DNA of 64,000 bases. Source: Pannonibacter indicus. Its GTDB lineage: Bacteria > Pseudomonadota > Alphaproteobacteria > Rhizobiales > Stappiaceae. The stretch spans positions 142,370 to 206,369 of the forward strand of contig NZ_LIPT01000008.1 in assembly GCF_001418225.1 (NCBI RefSeq). Reading direction: 5' to 3'. A program made the translations under genes and the position numbers. Below, piece after piece: positions 35,377 through 44,448 of this stretch (position 1 is its first letter; every line of letters starts with the position of its first letter). Below the pieces are notes generated by a model. That model ran no database searches, was not told the DNA's origin, and saw nothing but the letters and a program-made list of their open reading frames with translations.

Positions 35377-36870
35377 TCAGGCTCGCTTGCGGAAAATGCG
35401 GCGCCAGAGCGGCGTCTTGGACAGAAGGATCAGCACCACACCGGCCATCAGCGTGGCCGAAAGCGGGCTGGTGAGAATGCCCTTGAACAGCATGGGCAGG
35501 CTTTCCTGCTCCGAGATGATGGCCCGGCGCCAGTTGTCATCCAGGAGGCGCGACAGGATCACGCCGAGAATGACGGGGCCCAGGGAATAGCCATAAAGGC
35601 GCATGAAATAGCCCAGCACGCCGAAGCCCAGCATCCAGTAGACATCTCCCAGCCGGTTGTTCACCGCATAGGCGCCGACGATGGACAGGAGCAGGATCAG
35701 CGGGATCAGCAGCCCGCGCGGCAGTTCCACCACCTTGACGAAGAGGCGGATGCCGGTGAGGCCGAAGAGCAGCATGAAGCAGTTGGCGATCATCAGCGCG
35801 CTGACGATGAACCAGAACATGTGCGGCTGCTGCACCATCAGCAGCGGCCCCGGGTTGAGGCCGTGGATGAAGAGCGCGCCGATCATGATGGCAGTCACCG
35901 CATCCCCGGGGATGCCGAGCGTCATCATCGGGATGAAGGCCCCGCCGACTGCGGCATTGTTCGCCGTCTCGGGGGCGACAAGCCCCTCGATGGCGCCCTT
36001 GCCGAAGGGTACTTCCGGATCCTTCGTCACGCGCTTGGCATGGTCATAGGCCATCAGCGCGGCAATATCCCCGCCCGTGCCGGGCAGCGCACCGACAACG
36101 ACACCGATGGCCGAGGTCTGCAGCGACAGCGGCAGATGCCTGCGGATGGTGCTGAAGCGCGGAACGATGCGGCTGATCTTCTGCTTCACCGCTTCGGACT
36201 TGATCGTGTGCAGCTGCATCAGGGCTTCGGACACGCCGAACATGCCGATCATCACGGCAATGAAGGAGATGCCTCCCATCAGCGACGGGGAGCCAAACGT
36301 GAAGCGCTGGTCCATGGTCAGCGGGTCGAGGCCGACAGAGCCGATCATCAGGCCCAGAGAGCCTGCGAAGACGCCCTTCACCAGGCTTTCCCCCGACAGC
36401 GAGCCAACCAGCAGCAAGCCGAGAATGGCCAGCAGCATGAAGTCGCGCGGCTGAAAGCGGATGGCGAAATCGGATACGGCAGGCGCAGCCAGGGCGAGCA
36501 CCAGAATGCCGATCAGGCCGCCGAAGAAGGACATGACGGTGGTGACGCCAATGGCCTCACCTGCTTCACCCCGCTGGGCCATGGGATAGCCGTCCAGCGC
36601 CGTGGCGATGGCCGAAGGCGCGCCGGGGATGTTGAGCAGGATCGCCGTGCGCGAGCCGCCATACACCCCGCCCATGAAGATGCCGATCATCAGCGACAGG
36701 GCGGGCAGCACATCCCAGGAGAAGGTGAAAGAGATGAGAATTGAGACGGCCATCGTTACCGACAGGCCGGGAATGGCGCCGATATAGATGCCGGCCATGG
36801 TGCCTGCCGCGATGAGGGCGAGCAGCTTGATGTCCAGCAGCGGCACGAGAAGAGCGTTGAGAATATCCAT
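35377..36870 (-). CDS. tctA: Tripartite tricarboxylate-type transporter, large permease
   Basis: This 497-residue TctA-family protein has about 12 transmembrane segments. Family signatures are GAIPGLSVTMAVSILISFTF near the start and the repeat-related GALPGTGGDIAALMAYDHAK in the middle, plus FGKGAIEGLVAPETANNAAV. It is the transport channel of a TTT importer driven by an ion gradient and fed by TctC. It is 6 bases upstream of the aroE-like gene, so the imported acid is probably quinate, shikimate or dehydroshikimate. Confidence 0.93.
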   Translation of the reverse strand: MDILNALLVPLLDIKLLALIAAGTMAGIYIGAIPGLSVTMAVSILISFTFSWDVLPALSLMIGIFMGGVYGGSRTAILLNIPGAPSAIATALDGYPMAQRGEAGEAIGVTTVMSFFGGLIGILVLALAAPAVSDFAIRFQPRDFMLLAILGLLLVGSLSGESLVKGVFAGSLGLMIGSVGLDPLTMDQRFTFGSPSLMGGISFIAVMIGMFGVSEALMQLHTIKSEAVKQKISRIVPRFSTIRRHLPLSLQTSAIGVVVGALPGTGGDIAALMAYDHAKRVTKDPEVPFGKGAIEGLVAPETANNAAVGGAFIPMMTLGIPGDAVTAIMIGALFIHGLNPGPLLMVQQPHMFWFIVSALMIANCFMLLFGLTGIRLFVKVVELPRGLLIPLILLLSIVGAYAVNNRLGDVYWMLGFGVLGYFMRLYGYSLGPVILGVILSRLLDDNWRRAIISEQESLPMLFKGILTSPLSATLMAGVVLILLSKTPLWRRIFRKRA

Positions 36871-36883
36871 CAGGGTCTCTGCC

Positions 36884-37387
36884 TTACGCCATGAGCTTGC
36901 GGAAGAAGGCGAGGATTTCCGCCTCCGGCACGATGCCGGCGGGCATCAGCACCGAGAAGATCAGCCGGAAGATCACCCAGATCAGAAGAATGCTGAAGGC
37001 CGAGACCATCACCGTCCAGCCCCAGTTGCGGCGGGTCAGGATGCGGATGCCGATGACCAGAAACAGGAAGGACGTGGGGATGAAGCCAAGCGGCTTCAGC
37101 AGGAAGGCATAGGCCGTGATCAGCACGGTCATCAGCACCACCGGCAGCGGCAGGATCTCCCGCAGGGCCCACTGGTTGCCTTCTGCGGGCTTGCGCAGGG
37201 TCTGGATCAGCACCATGCCGGAGGTCACGGTCATCAGACCGGTCGTCATCATCGGCACGCCGCCCGGTGCGGACAGGGCCTCAAAGCCGGAAATCCCGTA
37301 AGCGGTGTAAAACAGAAAAAGACTGGCGCCAAACATGAAGTAGCTGAAAACCAGTTCGAAGGAGCGGCGGGGTTGCGGGTTTTCCAT
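36884..37387 (-). CDS. tctB: Tripartite tricarboxylate-type transporter, small permease
   Basis: This 167-residue protein with four predicted helices (ELVFSYFMFGASLFLFYTAY, ILPLPVVLMTVLITAYAFLL, IPTSFLFLVIGIRIL, WTVMVSAFSILLIWVIFRLI) matches TctB/DUF1468. ATG 37387 after GGAGGTCAC is used instead of the longer frame to 37486. It pairs with TctA, whose start is 13 bases away. Confidence 0.9.
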   Translation of the reverse strand: MENPQPRRSFELVFSYFMFGASLFLFYTAYGISGFEALSAPGGVPMMTTGLMTVTSGMVLIQTLRKPAEGNQWALREILPLPVVLMTVLITAYAFLLKPLGFIPTSFLFLVIGIRILTRRNWGWTVMVSAFSILLIWVIFRLIFSVLMPAGIVPEAEILAFFRKLMA

Positions 37388-37597
37388 GTGACCTCCAGCA
37401 GCCGGATCAGGCAGGCAGGGTTTTACCACCTGCCCATGCAAAACGCCGCCCCTCTTCGGCAGCCTGCCGCGCATGAAATAATGCATGATGCAGGCTGCTT
37501 CAGAAGCGTTTCACGAGGCCCGGCAGGGTGCTTTCCCTTTGCCGTCGGCGGCCAGGCCCCGGAAGATCAGGCGGCGTTTTCTGGTTTATGGCGAGGA

Positions 37598-38590
37598 TCA
37601 GGGCTTGGGAATGCCGAATTCCTCAGGCGAGGCCTTGGCAAGGCCCGCTTCCCAGACAAGCCAGCTGGTGGTGGACTGCCACTTCGACAGGAAGTCTTCC
37701 GCCTCGGTGCCGGAATAGGACATCATCTTGAAGCCGCGGCTGTCCATCAGCTTGAGGAAGTCCTCGTTCTTGGCGCCTTCCTGATAAGCGGCCACCAGCT
37801 TGGCAACCACGTCATCCGGCGTGCCCTTCTTCACGAAAATGCCGAAGAATGGGCCCCAGGGCAGCAGTTCAGCAAATTCCGGGTTGGTGGACACGATGGT
37901 TGGCACGTCCGGCAGGGCCGGGGTGGGCTCGACGTCGAACAGGGCAATCGGCTTCATCGTGCCGGCCTTGATATTCTCGACCGCAGCGCCCAGCACCGCC
38001 GGCATCACGTCGATGGCGCCGCCCTGCAGGGCGGTCAGGGCCGGGCCATCACCGTCGTAGGGAACGAAGGTCACGTCGATCGGCGTCTTCTGGTTGATCA
38101 TCGCGGTCACGACAGACGGCAGACCGCCCGGACCGGTGGAGCCAAACTTCACCGCCTTCGGATTGGCGTTGATATAGGCAATCATCTCCGGATAGGTGTC
38201 GAACGGAGCATCCGGACGGGCCACCAGGATCGGGATACCGCGCGCCAGAACGTTGATCGGGGTGAAGTCGGAATAGTCCTTCTCACCCAGCTTCATCACC
38301 TTGTAAAGCAGCGGGTTTTCCGCGCCGAACAGGATGGTGTAGCCATCGGCATCACCGGCCTCGACCATGTTGAGCGCCAGGGCGCCAACGCCGCCAGTGA
38401 CGTTCTGCATGATGATCTTGCCGCCCAGCGCCTTTTCGGCATGCGGGGTGACGGCGCGCATCACCGTGTCGGTGGAGCCGCCTGCGCCCCACTGAATGAT
38501 GCCCTGAATTTCCTTGTCCGGATATTCGGCAAGAGCCGGAACAACAGCAAGCCCGAGCGCAAGAGCTGCGCCAATAAGCGTCTTCTTCAT
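37598..38590 (-). CDS. tctC: Tripartite tricarboxylate-type solute-binding protein
   Basis: This 330-residue periplasmic protein has a signal peptide (MKKTLIGAALALGLAVVPAL) and the TctC/Bug opening YPDKEIQGIIQWGAGGSTDT, which forms part of the carboxylate pocket. ANPKAVKFGSTGPGGLPSVV and PFFGIFVKKGTPDDVVAKLV are further family stretches. ATG 38590 is the signal-peptide start. It is first of the tctCBA-aroE-quiC run; a 210-base gap separates it from tctB, typical for the most abundant component. Confidence 0.92.
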   Translation of the reverse strand: MKKTLIGAALALGLAVVPALAEYPDKEIQGIIQWGAGGSTDTVMRAVTPHAEKALGGKIIMQNVTGGVGALALNMVEAGDADGYTILFGAENPLLYKVMKLGEKDYSDFTPINVLARGIPILVARPDAPFDTYPEMIAYINANPKAVKFGSTGPGGLPSVVTAMINQKTPIDVTFVPYDGDGPALTALQGGAIDVMPAVLGAAVENIKAGTMKPIALFDVEPTPALPDVPTIVSTNPEFAELLPWGPFFGIFVKKGTPDDVVAKLVAAYQEGAKNEDFLKLMDSRGFKMMSYSGTEAEDFLSKWQSTTSWLVWEAGLAKASPEEFGIPKP

Positions 38591-38721
38591 GAAGATCCTC
38601 CCATTTGAACGGTCCCGGCCCATTCTCCTTTTGAGCCGCCCGAACCCTTGATTGCCAGAAGTCAGAGATAACAGCAAATACCGATTTTGCCGTCATAGTA
38701 ACATGATGTTAATCCAGCATC

Positions 38722-39663
38722 TCAGCCCGTTCCCGATGCTGAAGGTGCGGGGTCCCAGGCCTCGCGGGCACGGGCGCGCTGGAGTTCGTGGCGGAAACGC
38801 TCGACCGTGAATTCGGCGAAGCTGGAGAGCTGCCGTCCATGTTTGGTCAGCACCCAGGCGTTGATTGACGCGGGCTCCTTCAGCGGGCGCCGCACCAGGC
38901 CAGGCATGTAGACTTCAGCAACCGAGAATTCGTCGATCACCGAAACACCCAACCCATGCCGGACGAGGCTGACAATCGTCTGGGCAAAGCGCCCGCGCAT
39001 GGAAAAACGCGGCTTCAGTCCGGCGTCCCGGTAAGGGTGGGACAGGATGCGCCCATATGGATCACTTTCATCGATGCCGATGATCGGCTCTTCCATGAGG
39101 TCATGCACGGAAATGACAGGCTTTTCCGCCAGCCGGTGCCCCTCCGGCACCACGGCGACAAGCCGCCCCTCCACCAGCTTCTGGCAATCCACCGCCGGAT
39201 TGTCCATGGCCGAGCTCATGATCACGAACTCGCCGCGCTCCAGCAGCAGGTAATCGAGGGTCTCCTCGATCTTGAGGATGTTGAGGTCGATGAAGAGATC
39301 GGGAAAGCGCTGGCGCACATTGCGGATGGCGCGTGCCGCGATGAACTGCGCAATCGAGGGGGCGCAGGCAATCGACAGGGTGAATTCCTCACCCTTGTGC
39401 AGGGAGGACACCGCCTGGTTCAGGTTCTCCATCTGCCGGTAGACCTGATGCACCATGTCGAAGACCTTCTGCGCCTCGGGCACCGGCACGAACAGCCCCG
39501 CCTTGCGCTCGAACAGGCGCACGCCGAGCGAATCCTCTGTGTATTTGATCAGGCGGCTGACGCCGGGCGCCGACACGTTCAGCAGCTTGGCGGCGCCCGC
39601 AATCGTCCCGGCCATCATCACGGCGCGGATGACCTCGACCTGCCGGAGTGTCAGTTCTTTCAT
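38722..39663 (-). CDS. LysR-family regulator of the quinate/shikimate module
   Basis: This 313-residue LysR protein has the HTH at about 5-65 (TLRQVEVIRAVMMAGTIAGA, LNVSAPGVSRLIKYTEDSLG) and an effector domain after residue 90. It is co-directional with and directly upstream of tctC, separated by 131 bases. Co-direction rather than divergence is less usual for LysR but common with TTT operons. It probably senses an imported ring acid. It is convergent with nothing on its 5' side; a hydratase gene is divergent at 39834. Confidence 0.87.
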   Translation of the reverse strand: MKELTLRQVEVIRAVMMAGTIAGAAKLLNVSAPGVSRLIKYTEDSLGVRLFERKAGLFVPVPEAQKVFDMVHQVYRQMENLNQAVSSLHKGEEFTLSIACAPSIAQFIAARAIRNVRQRFPDLFIDLNILKIEETLDYLLLERGEFVIMSSAMDNPAVDCQKLVEGRLVAVVPEGHRLAEKPVISVHDLMEEPIIGIDESDPYGRILSHPYRDAGLKPRFSMRGRFAQTIVSLVRHGLGVSVIDEFSVAEVYMPGLVRRPLKEPASINAWVLTKHGRQLSSFAEFTVERFRHELQRARAREAWDPAPSASGTG

Positions 39664-39833
39664 CTTGAAGAATCTCCCGGGCGCGATGCTGTCACAGCTT
39701 CGGAAGACGCGAAAGGTCTCCTTTCAGGAACAGCGGTCAGTGTATCGGACGATGACCCTTGGCAGAATTGACCTTCTCAAGCCCGCATGAACCTGATTAA
39801 CCTCACGGCCCCGAACCGGAGATACCTAGAACA

Positions 39834-40592
39834 ATGAAGCTTGATGCCGCCCGTGAAGCCCGCCTTACGCAGGCCAGTGCCATGCTCGCCGAATGCCGCC
39901 GTCAGGGCGGCGCGCTGGAGCGCCTGCCGGAAGCAGCCCGCCCGCAATCCATGCTGGAGGGCTACGAGATCCAGCGCCGCGTCCATGCGCTGCTGGGCGA
40001 TGCTCCGGTCCGGCACTGGAAAACCTCCGAAACCGGCCCGAAGGGCGCGATGACCGCCCCGATCCACGGCAGCCGCATCTTCACGAGCCCCGCCAGCGTT
40101 GGCCGCGTCAACGCCCTCGAAACGGAGATCGCCCTGCAGCTTGGCCAGGATTTGCCCTTCCGCGACGGCGCGCCTTACACCCGTGAGGACGTCCTTGCGG
40201 CAGTCTCTCATTACGCTTTGGCCTTCGAGCTCTGCGCCTCGCGGTGGCTGGCGAAGGATGTGGAAGTGGAAGAGAAGATCGCCGACTGCCTGTCCAATGA
40301 CGGCCTTGTCCTCGGCACTCCGGTGCCCTTCACCGGCGAAATCATCTCCCCGGTAAAGCGCCTCGTGCTGATGCGGGATGGCACGCCGGAGCCCTTCACG
40401 CCCAATGACATCGATCCGGCAGGCTCGCTAGCGGCTTATGTCAATGCAGGCGGTGACCGGTTCGGCGGCTTCAAGGCCGGAGACTGGATCATCACCGGTT
40501 CCATGAGCGGCGTGCAGAACGCCCCTGCTCCCGGTCTTTGGACAGCCCGCTGGGATGACCGGCTGGAGATCAGCCTGACCATCACCGGCTGA
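39834..40592 (+). CDS. 2-keto-4-pentenoate hydratase-like protein (MhpD family)
   Basis: This 252-residue protein belongs to the hydratase/decarboxylase branch of the FAH superfamily. It has the N-terminal helix AREARLTQASAMLAECRRQG, the YEIQRRVHALLG segment, the metal-site region NALETEIALQLGQDLP, ALAFELCASRWLA and the C-terminal GDWIITGSMSGVQ. MhpD enzymes hydrate 2-hydroxypenta-2,4-dienoate in meta-cleavage pathways. No other meta-cleavage genes are adjacent, so the substrate is open. It is divergent from the LysR gene and may belong to its regulon. Confidence 0.82.
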   Translation: MKLDAAREARLTQASAMLAECRRQGGALERLPEAARPQSMLEGYEIQRRVHALLGDAPVRHWKTSETGPKGAMTAPIHGSRIFTSPASVGRVNALETEIALQLGQDLPFRDGAPYTREDVLAAVSHYALAFELCASRWLAKDVEVEEKIADCLSNDGLVLGTPVPFTGEIISPVKRLVLMRDGTPEPFTPNDIDPAGSLAAYVNAGGDRFGGFKAGDWIITGSMSGVQNAPAPGLWTARWDDRLEISLTITG

Positions 40593-40603
40593 CCCTGATG
40601 ATC

Positions 40604-40638
40604 TCCGGTTCAGCGGCCGGAAAAGCCGCTGAACCGGA
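40604..40638. terminator. Perfect 14-bp hairpin overlapping the ChbG stop codon
   Basis: The arms TCCGGTTCAGCGGC (40604-40617) and GCCGCTGAACCGGA (40625-40638) pair perfectly around a CGGAAAA loop. The structure sits between two convergent genes and includes the last eight codons and the stop of the leftward ChbG gene. Downstream T-runs are absent on both strands. Confidence 0.75.
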
Positions 40639-41488
40639 CGAGCTCGACGTTCTTTTCTTCCAGAAGCGCGGCGAAGGCATCGCTGGCGAGATAGGCCAGT
40701 TCCGCCTCGCGCAGATCCGTCAGCGGGTCCAGCCCGATCAGATGCCCGTCGACGAGGCCGGGATGGCACATGATCAGCGGCCGCTCCCCCTCGCCACTCA
40801 GAAACCGGCCAAATAGATCGCCCGTCTTCTCCCGCGCAGTGAAATCCCGCACGCCGCGGAAACTGTCATTGGCCTTGAACCCCGCCGCCTTCACCTTGCG
40901 CGCAAAGCCCTGACCCAGCGCGCTGATGACAGCCGCTCTTGGAACGGCTCTGCCGCGTTTCAGGATGGCCGCCAGCGGCTCCTGGCACAGGCGCAGATAG
41001 CCGCCCTGGGGGGCGATGCGGGCTGCGAAGGCCTCCAGCACAAGATCGCGGATCACCGGCAGCTGGTGGCAGTGGTGGTGCCCGTCGATGAAATTCGGCA
41101 CCCGGCCCATGACGGCCGCGAAGGCATCGATCTGGACGGCGATCTCCCCGGCCAGTTCCTGCCGGATGGTCTCATCCTCAAGCTGACCGCGCAGGGCCAT
41201 GATGATCAGCCGCCCGTTCGACGGCAGATGCCCGCTTTCCGCCAGCCTCGGCATCTGGGTCAGGGGAATGTGATCGGTGAGCGTCAGATGCAGGCCGATA
41301 TCCGCATCGATCTGCTCCGCCCCGGCCAGAAGGTGACGTCCCTCTTCTGCCCAGAAAGGGCTCACCGTCATGGCTGCCGTGGCCGTCAGGCGCTGCTGGC
41401 GCAGCAGCTGGCGGATGCCCTCGCTGATGCCCGGCGTCAGCCCATAGTCATCTGCGCTCAGAATCACCTGTTTTTTATCAGACGCCAC
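40610..41488 (-). CDS. ChbG/HpnK-family carbohydrate deacetylase
   Basis: This 292-residue protein has the YdjC/ChbG fold. The metal site is formed by the aspartates of VILSADDYGLTPG and the histidines of FIDGHHHCHQLP. Family members remove acetyl groups from N-acetylated sugars (chitobiose, or hopanoid-linked GlcNAc for HpnK). It is divergent from a dolichyl-phosphate-type glycosyltransferase at 41607, an association seen where the pair decorates a lipid-linked sugar, so an HpnK-like or lipid-glycan role is plausible. Its 3' end is part of a perfect hairpin. Confidence 0.88.
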   Translation of the reverse strand: MASDKKQVILSADDYGLTPGISEGIRQLLRQQRLTATAAMTVSPFWAEEGRHLLAGAEQIDADIGLHLTLTDHIPLTQMPRLAESGHLPSNGRLIIMALRGQLEDETIRQELAGEIAVQIDAFAAVMGRVPNFIDGHHHCHQLPVIRDLVLEAFAARIAPQGGYLRLCQEPLAAILKRGRAVPRAAVISALGQGFARKVKAAGFKANDSFRGVRDFTAREKTGDLFGRFLSGEGERPLIMCHPGLVDGHLIGLDPLTDLREAELAYLASDAFAALLEEKNVELVRFSGFSGR

Positions 41489-41606
41489 CCTTTGAAAAAC
41501 CTTTCCTCTTGCTTTAGGTAAACAGCCAACAGAAACACTGTGAAAAGAATACGGCGCTATTCAGCTGCTGCGGGGGCTGCCGTCCCTGGACCGGGATGCG
41601 AGAGAG

Positions 41607-42620
41607 ATGAACGGCAAGGCTCCAGAACTTTCGGTCGTGATACCATGCTTCAATGAAGCTGCAAATCTGACGCCCTTGATGGCCCGGCTTGTTCCGGTGC
41701 TGGAAGGGCTTGGCCGCAGCTTTGAGATCCTGCTGGTGGATGACGGCAGCCGCGATCGCACGCTCGAGGTGGCTGCAGGCCTTGCCGCCGTCGACCCGCG
41801 CATCGGCATCCTCGCCCTGTCGCGCAATTTCGGCAAGGAAATCGCCATCACCGCCGGCATCGACCATGCGCGCGGAAATGCGGCGATCCTGATGGATGCC
41901 GATCTGCAGCATCCGCCCGAAAAGATCATCGAGCTTGCCGCGGCCTGGGACGAGGGCTTTCAGATCATCCACGCCACCCAGGCCGTCCGCCCGTCCGAGG
42001 GCATGGTCAAGCGCCTTTGCGTGAAATCCTTCTACAAGCTGCTGGCACAGCTTTCCGACATCAAGCTGCCGCGCGGCGCGGGCGATTTCTGCCTGCTGGA
42101 CCGGGCGGCGCTGGATGCGCTGAAATCCATGCCCGAGCGGGCGCGCTTCATGAAGGGCCTGTATTTCTGGATCGGTTTCCGGCAGAAGCAGATTCCCTAC
42201 GAGCCGGCCGAGCGCACGGCCGGGGCAAGCGCCTGGAACATGCGGCGTCTGTTTGGGCTTGCGCTGAACGGGCTGACAGCCTTCAGCACCGTCCCGCTGC
42301 GGCTCGCCTCCATCGCCGGAATTCTGGTCTCCTTCATCGCCATCATTTATGCGCTCATCCTGGTGACCGATGTGCTGCTTCATGGCATCGACGTACCGGG
42401 CTATGCCTCGCTGATGGTCGGCCTCTTGTTCCTCAGCGGCGTGCAGCTGATCTCGCTCGGCATTCTGGGTGAATATGTGGGCCGCATCTTCAACGAAACG
42501 AAACAGCGCCCGCTTTATTTTGTCGGCAGCTACCGGCCGGCGGAAGGTCATGCGGATGCAGCCCCCCTGCCCTCCGCCCCTCAGGCGAGCCCGGACGCTG
42601 CCAGCGCCACGAGGACATAA
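41607..42620 (+). CDS. Family 2 polyprenyl-phosphate glycosyltransferase (GtrB/ArnC/DPM type)
   Basis: This 337-residue membrane-anchored transferase has the GT-A motifs LSVVIPCFNEAANL, ILLVDDGSRDRTLEV and ILMDADLQHPPEKI (the metal-binding DAD). Two C-terminal helices (ASIAGILVSFIAIIYALILV and SLMVGLLFLSGVQLISLGIL) are followed by GEYVGRIFNETKQRPLYFV. It would move a sugar from a nucleotide donor to undecaprenyl phosphate at the inner membrane. Its last 40 bases overlap the end of the convergent YqaA gene. Confidence 0.9.
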   Translation: MNGKAPELSVVIPCFNEAANLTPLMARLVPVLEGLGRSFEILLVDDGSRDRTLEVAAGLAAVDPRIGILALSRNFGKEIAITAGIDHARGNAAILMDADLQHPPEKIIELAAAWDEGFQIIHATQAVRPSEGMVKRLCVKSFYKLLAQLSDIKLPRGAGDFCLLDRAALDALKSMPERARFMKGLYFWIGFRQKQIPYEPAERTAGASAWNMRRLFGLALNGLTAFSTVPLRLASIAGILVSFIAIIYALILVTDVLLHGIDVPGYASLMVGLLFLSGVQLISLGILGEYVGRIFNETKQRPLYFVGSYRPAEGHADAAPLPSAPQASPDAASATRT

Positions 42621-43018
42621 CGCCCGGCCTTGCCGATGGTGACCAGCAGCAGGAAGATGCCTAGGGGCTCGCGCAATGTGCCAGCAATCACGGTCAGCGG
42701 ATCACCGATGACGGGCAGCCAGGCGAACAGCAGGCTCCAGCGGCCATAGCGGTGATACCAGCCCTCAGCCCGCGCCAGCGCCTTGTCCGAAACCGGGAAC
42801 CAGCGTTTGTGCCGGAAACTGGCAATCCCGCGCCCCAGCAGCCAGTTGACCACCGAGCCCAGCACATTGCCCGCCGTGGCAACGCCTACCAGCAGCCAAG
42901 GGGGCCAGCCGCCGGCAATCACCAGCGCCGCCAGCACCCCTTCGGACTGGGCAGGCAGCAGCGTGGCCGCCAGAAAGGCAGCCAGAAACAACCCCGCCAG
43001 ACTGCCAAGTCCACTCAT
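42581..43018 (-). CDS. YqaA-family small membrane protein (DedA/SNARE-associated fold)
   Basis: This 145-residue protein has about four hydrophobic segments and the YqaA/DedA features LPAQSEGVLAALVIAG, GNVLGSVVNWLLGRGI and LFAWLPVIGDPLTVIAGTLR, the last holding the Gly-Asp-Pro-Leu typical of YqaA. Function is uncertain; DedA relatives act in undecaprenyl-phosphate or lipid flipping. ATG 43018 (MSGLGSLAGLFLA) follows GGAGGAGGGG. It overlaps the convergent glycosyltransferase tail by 40 bases. Confidence 0.85.
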   Translation of the reverse strand: MSGLGSLAGLFLAAFLAATLLPAQSEGVLAALVIAGGWPPWLLVGVATAGNVLGSVVNWLLGRGIASFRHKRWFPVSDKALARAEGWYHRYGRWSLLFAWLPVIGDPLTVIAGTLREPLGIFLLLVTIGKAGRYVLVALAASGLA

Positions 43019-43105
43019 CCGCTGACACCCCTCCTCCACACAAATGCGCTGCCGCAGGTAGCCTTGCGGCAGCGCATGATCAAGTGCCAGTCCTGAGGAC
43101 AAATC

Positions 43106-44338
43106 TCAGGCGCGGGCAAGAAGCCCGTGTTCGGCGTGCTCCAGCGCGGTGACGATGCCGCGCAGTTCCGCCAGCCCCTTCAGCCGGCCGATGGCCGGAT
43201 AGCCGGGTTGTGCCTTGCGCTTGAGATCATCGAGAATGTCCTGCCCGTGATCCGGGCGGAAGGGGATCGACACGTCGCTGCGGCCTTCGGCTTTGCGGCG
43301 TGCTTCTTCCTTCACAACCTCGGCCAGCAGCGCCACCATGTCGGTGTTGCCCTTCAGGTGCTCTGCCTCGTGGAAGGAGCCGAAGATCGCGTCCGTCTCG
43401 CGCTTCACGTTGCGCAGATGCAGGAAATGCACCTTGGCGCCATGGCGGCGCATCATGCCCGGCAGGTCATTGTCCGAGCGCGCGCCCAGCGACCCGGAAC
43501 ACAGGGTGATGCCGTTCGACGGACTGTCCACCGCCGAGAGAATCGCCTCGTAATCGGCTTCCGTCGACATGATGCGCGGCAGGCCGAGCAGCGGATAGGG
43601 CGGATCATCCGGATGGCAGCACATGCGGATGCCTTCCTGCTCCGCTACCGGGATCACCTCCTCGAGGAAGGTGATGAAATGGCGGCGCAGCTGATCGGCA
43701 TCGATCGCGCCATATTCGGCCAGATGCGCCCGCACATCGTCCAGCGTCATGTGCTCGGCAGCCCCGGGCAGGCCAAAGGCCACGTTGATGGCCAGCGCCT
43801 GCTTCTGCTCCTCACTCATGCCCGCATGGCGGCGGGCCGCCTCTTCGGCGATCCCAGCCGGGAAGTCCTCTGCCGCCCCCTTGCGCTGCAGGATGTGGAT
43901 GTCGAAGGCGGCAAAATCCGCATGGTCAAAGCGCATGCAGGTGCCGCCATGGTCCACCCGCCAGGCCAGATCCGTGCGCGTCCAGTCCAGCACAGGCATG
44001 AAATTGTAGCAAAGCACCTTGATGCCGGCCGCGCCCAGATTGCGCAGGCTGACCTTGTAATTCTCGATGTGCTCGCGCCAGTTACCCTTCTGCTTCTTGA
44101 TATCCTCGGAGACCGGAAGGCTTTCCACCACCTCCCAGGCAATTCCCGACGGGCTGCCATCACTGCGCGTGGCGATCTCCCGCTGACGCTGGGCAATTTC
44201 CTCAGGCGTCCACACCGCACCGCTTGGCACGTGATGAAGCGCGGAGACCACGCCCTCCACCCCTGCCTGCAACATGTCGTCAATGCTCACAAGGTCCTTG
44301 GGACCAAACCAGCGCCAGGTCTGCCGCACGCGTTCCAC
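43106..44338 (-). CDS. uxuA: D-mannonate dehydratase
   Basis: This 410-residue enzyme dehydrates D-mannonate to 2-keto-3-deoxy-D-gluconate in the hexuronate pathway. Family marks are WRWFGPKDLVSIDDMLQAGV at the start, KVLCYNFMPVLDWTRTDLAW, and the metal-site block RMCCHPDDPPYPLLGLPRIM. IPFRPDHGQDILDD lies near the end. It is divergent from a GntR regulator and a TRAP/dehydrogenase operon, with twin operators between them. No uxuB (fructuronate reductase) is in the window. Confidence 0.95.
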   Translation of the reverse strand: MERVRQTWRWFGPKDLVSIDDMLQAGVEGVVSALHHVPSGAVWTPEEIAQRQREIATRSDGSPSGIAWEVVESLPVSEDIKKQKGNWREHIENYKVSLRNLGAAGIKVLCYNFMPVLDWTRTDLAWRVDHGGTCMRFDHADFAAFDIHILQRKGAAEDFPAGIAEEAARRHAGMSEEQKQALAINVAFGLPGAAEHMTLDDVRAHLAEYGAIDADQLRRHFITFLEEVIPVAEQEGIRMCCHPDDPPYPLLGLPRIMSTEADYEAILSAVDSPSNGITLCSGSLGARSDNDLPGMMRRHGAKVHFLHLRNVKRETDAIFGSFHEAEHLKGNTDMVALLAEVVKEEARRKAEGRSDVSIPFRPDHGQDILDDLKRKAQPGYPAIGRLKGLAELRGIVTALEHAEHGLLARA

Positions 44339-44448
44339 TCCTGTTTCCGGCCCGCCGCTTCTGGCCCGGCCGGTCCTTCGGGCCTTCCGGTTGCCCCGGT
44401 TTGCCGCCTCTTTCAGGAGGAAGGCATAACATGCCCTCGCCCCTGCCG

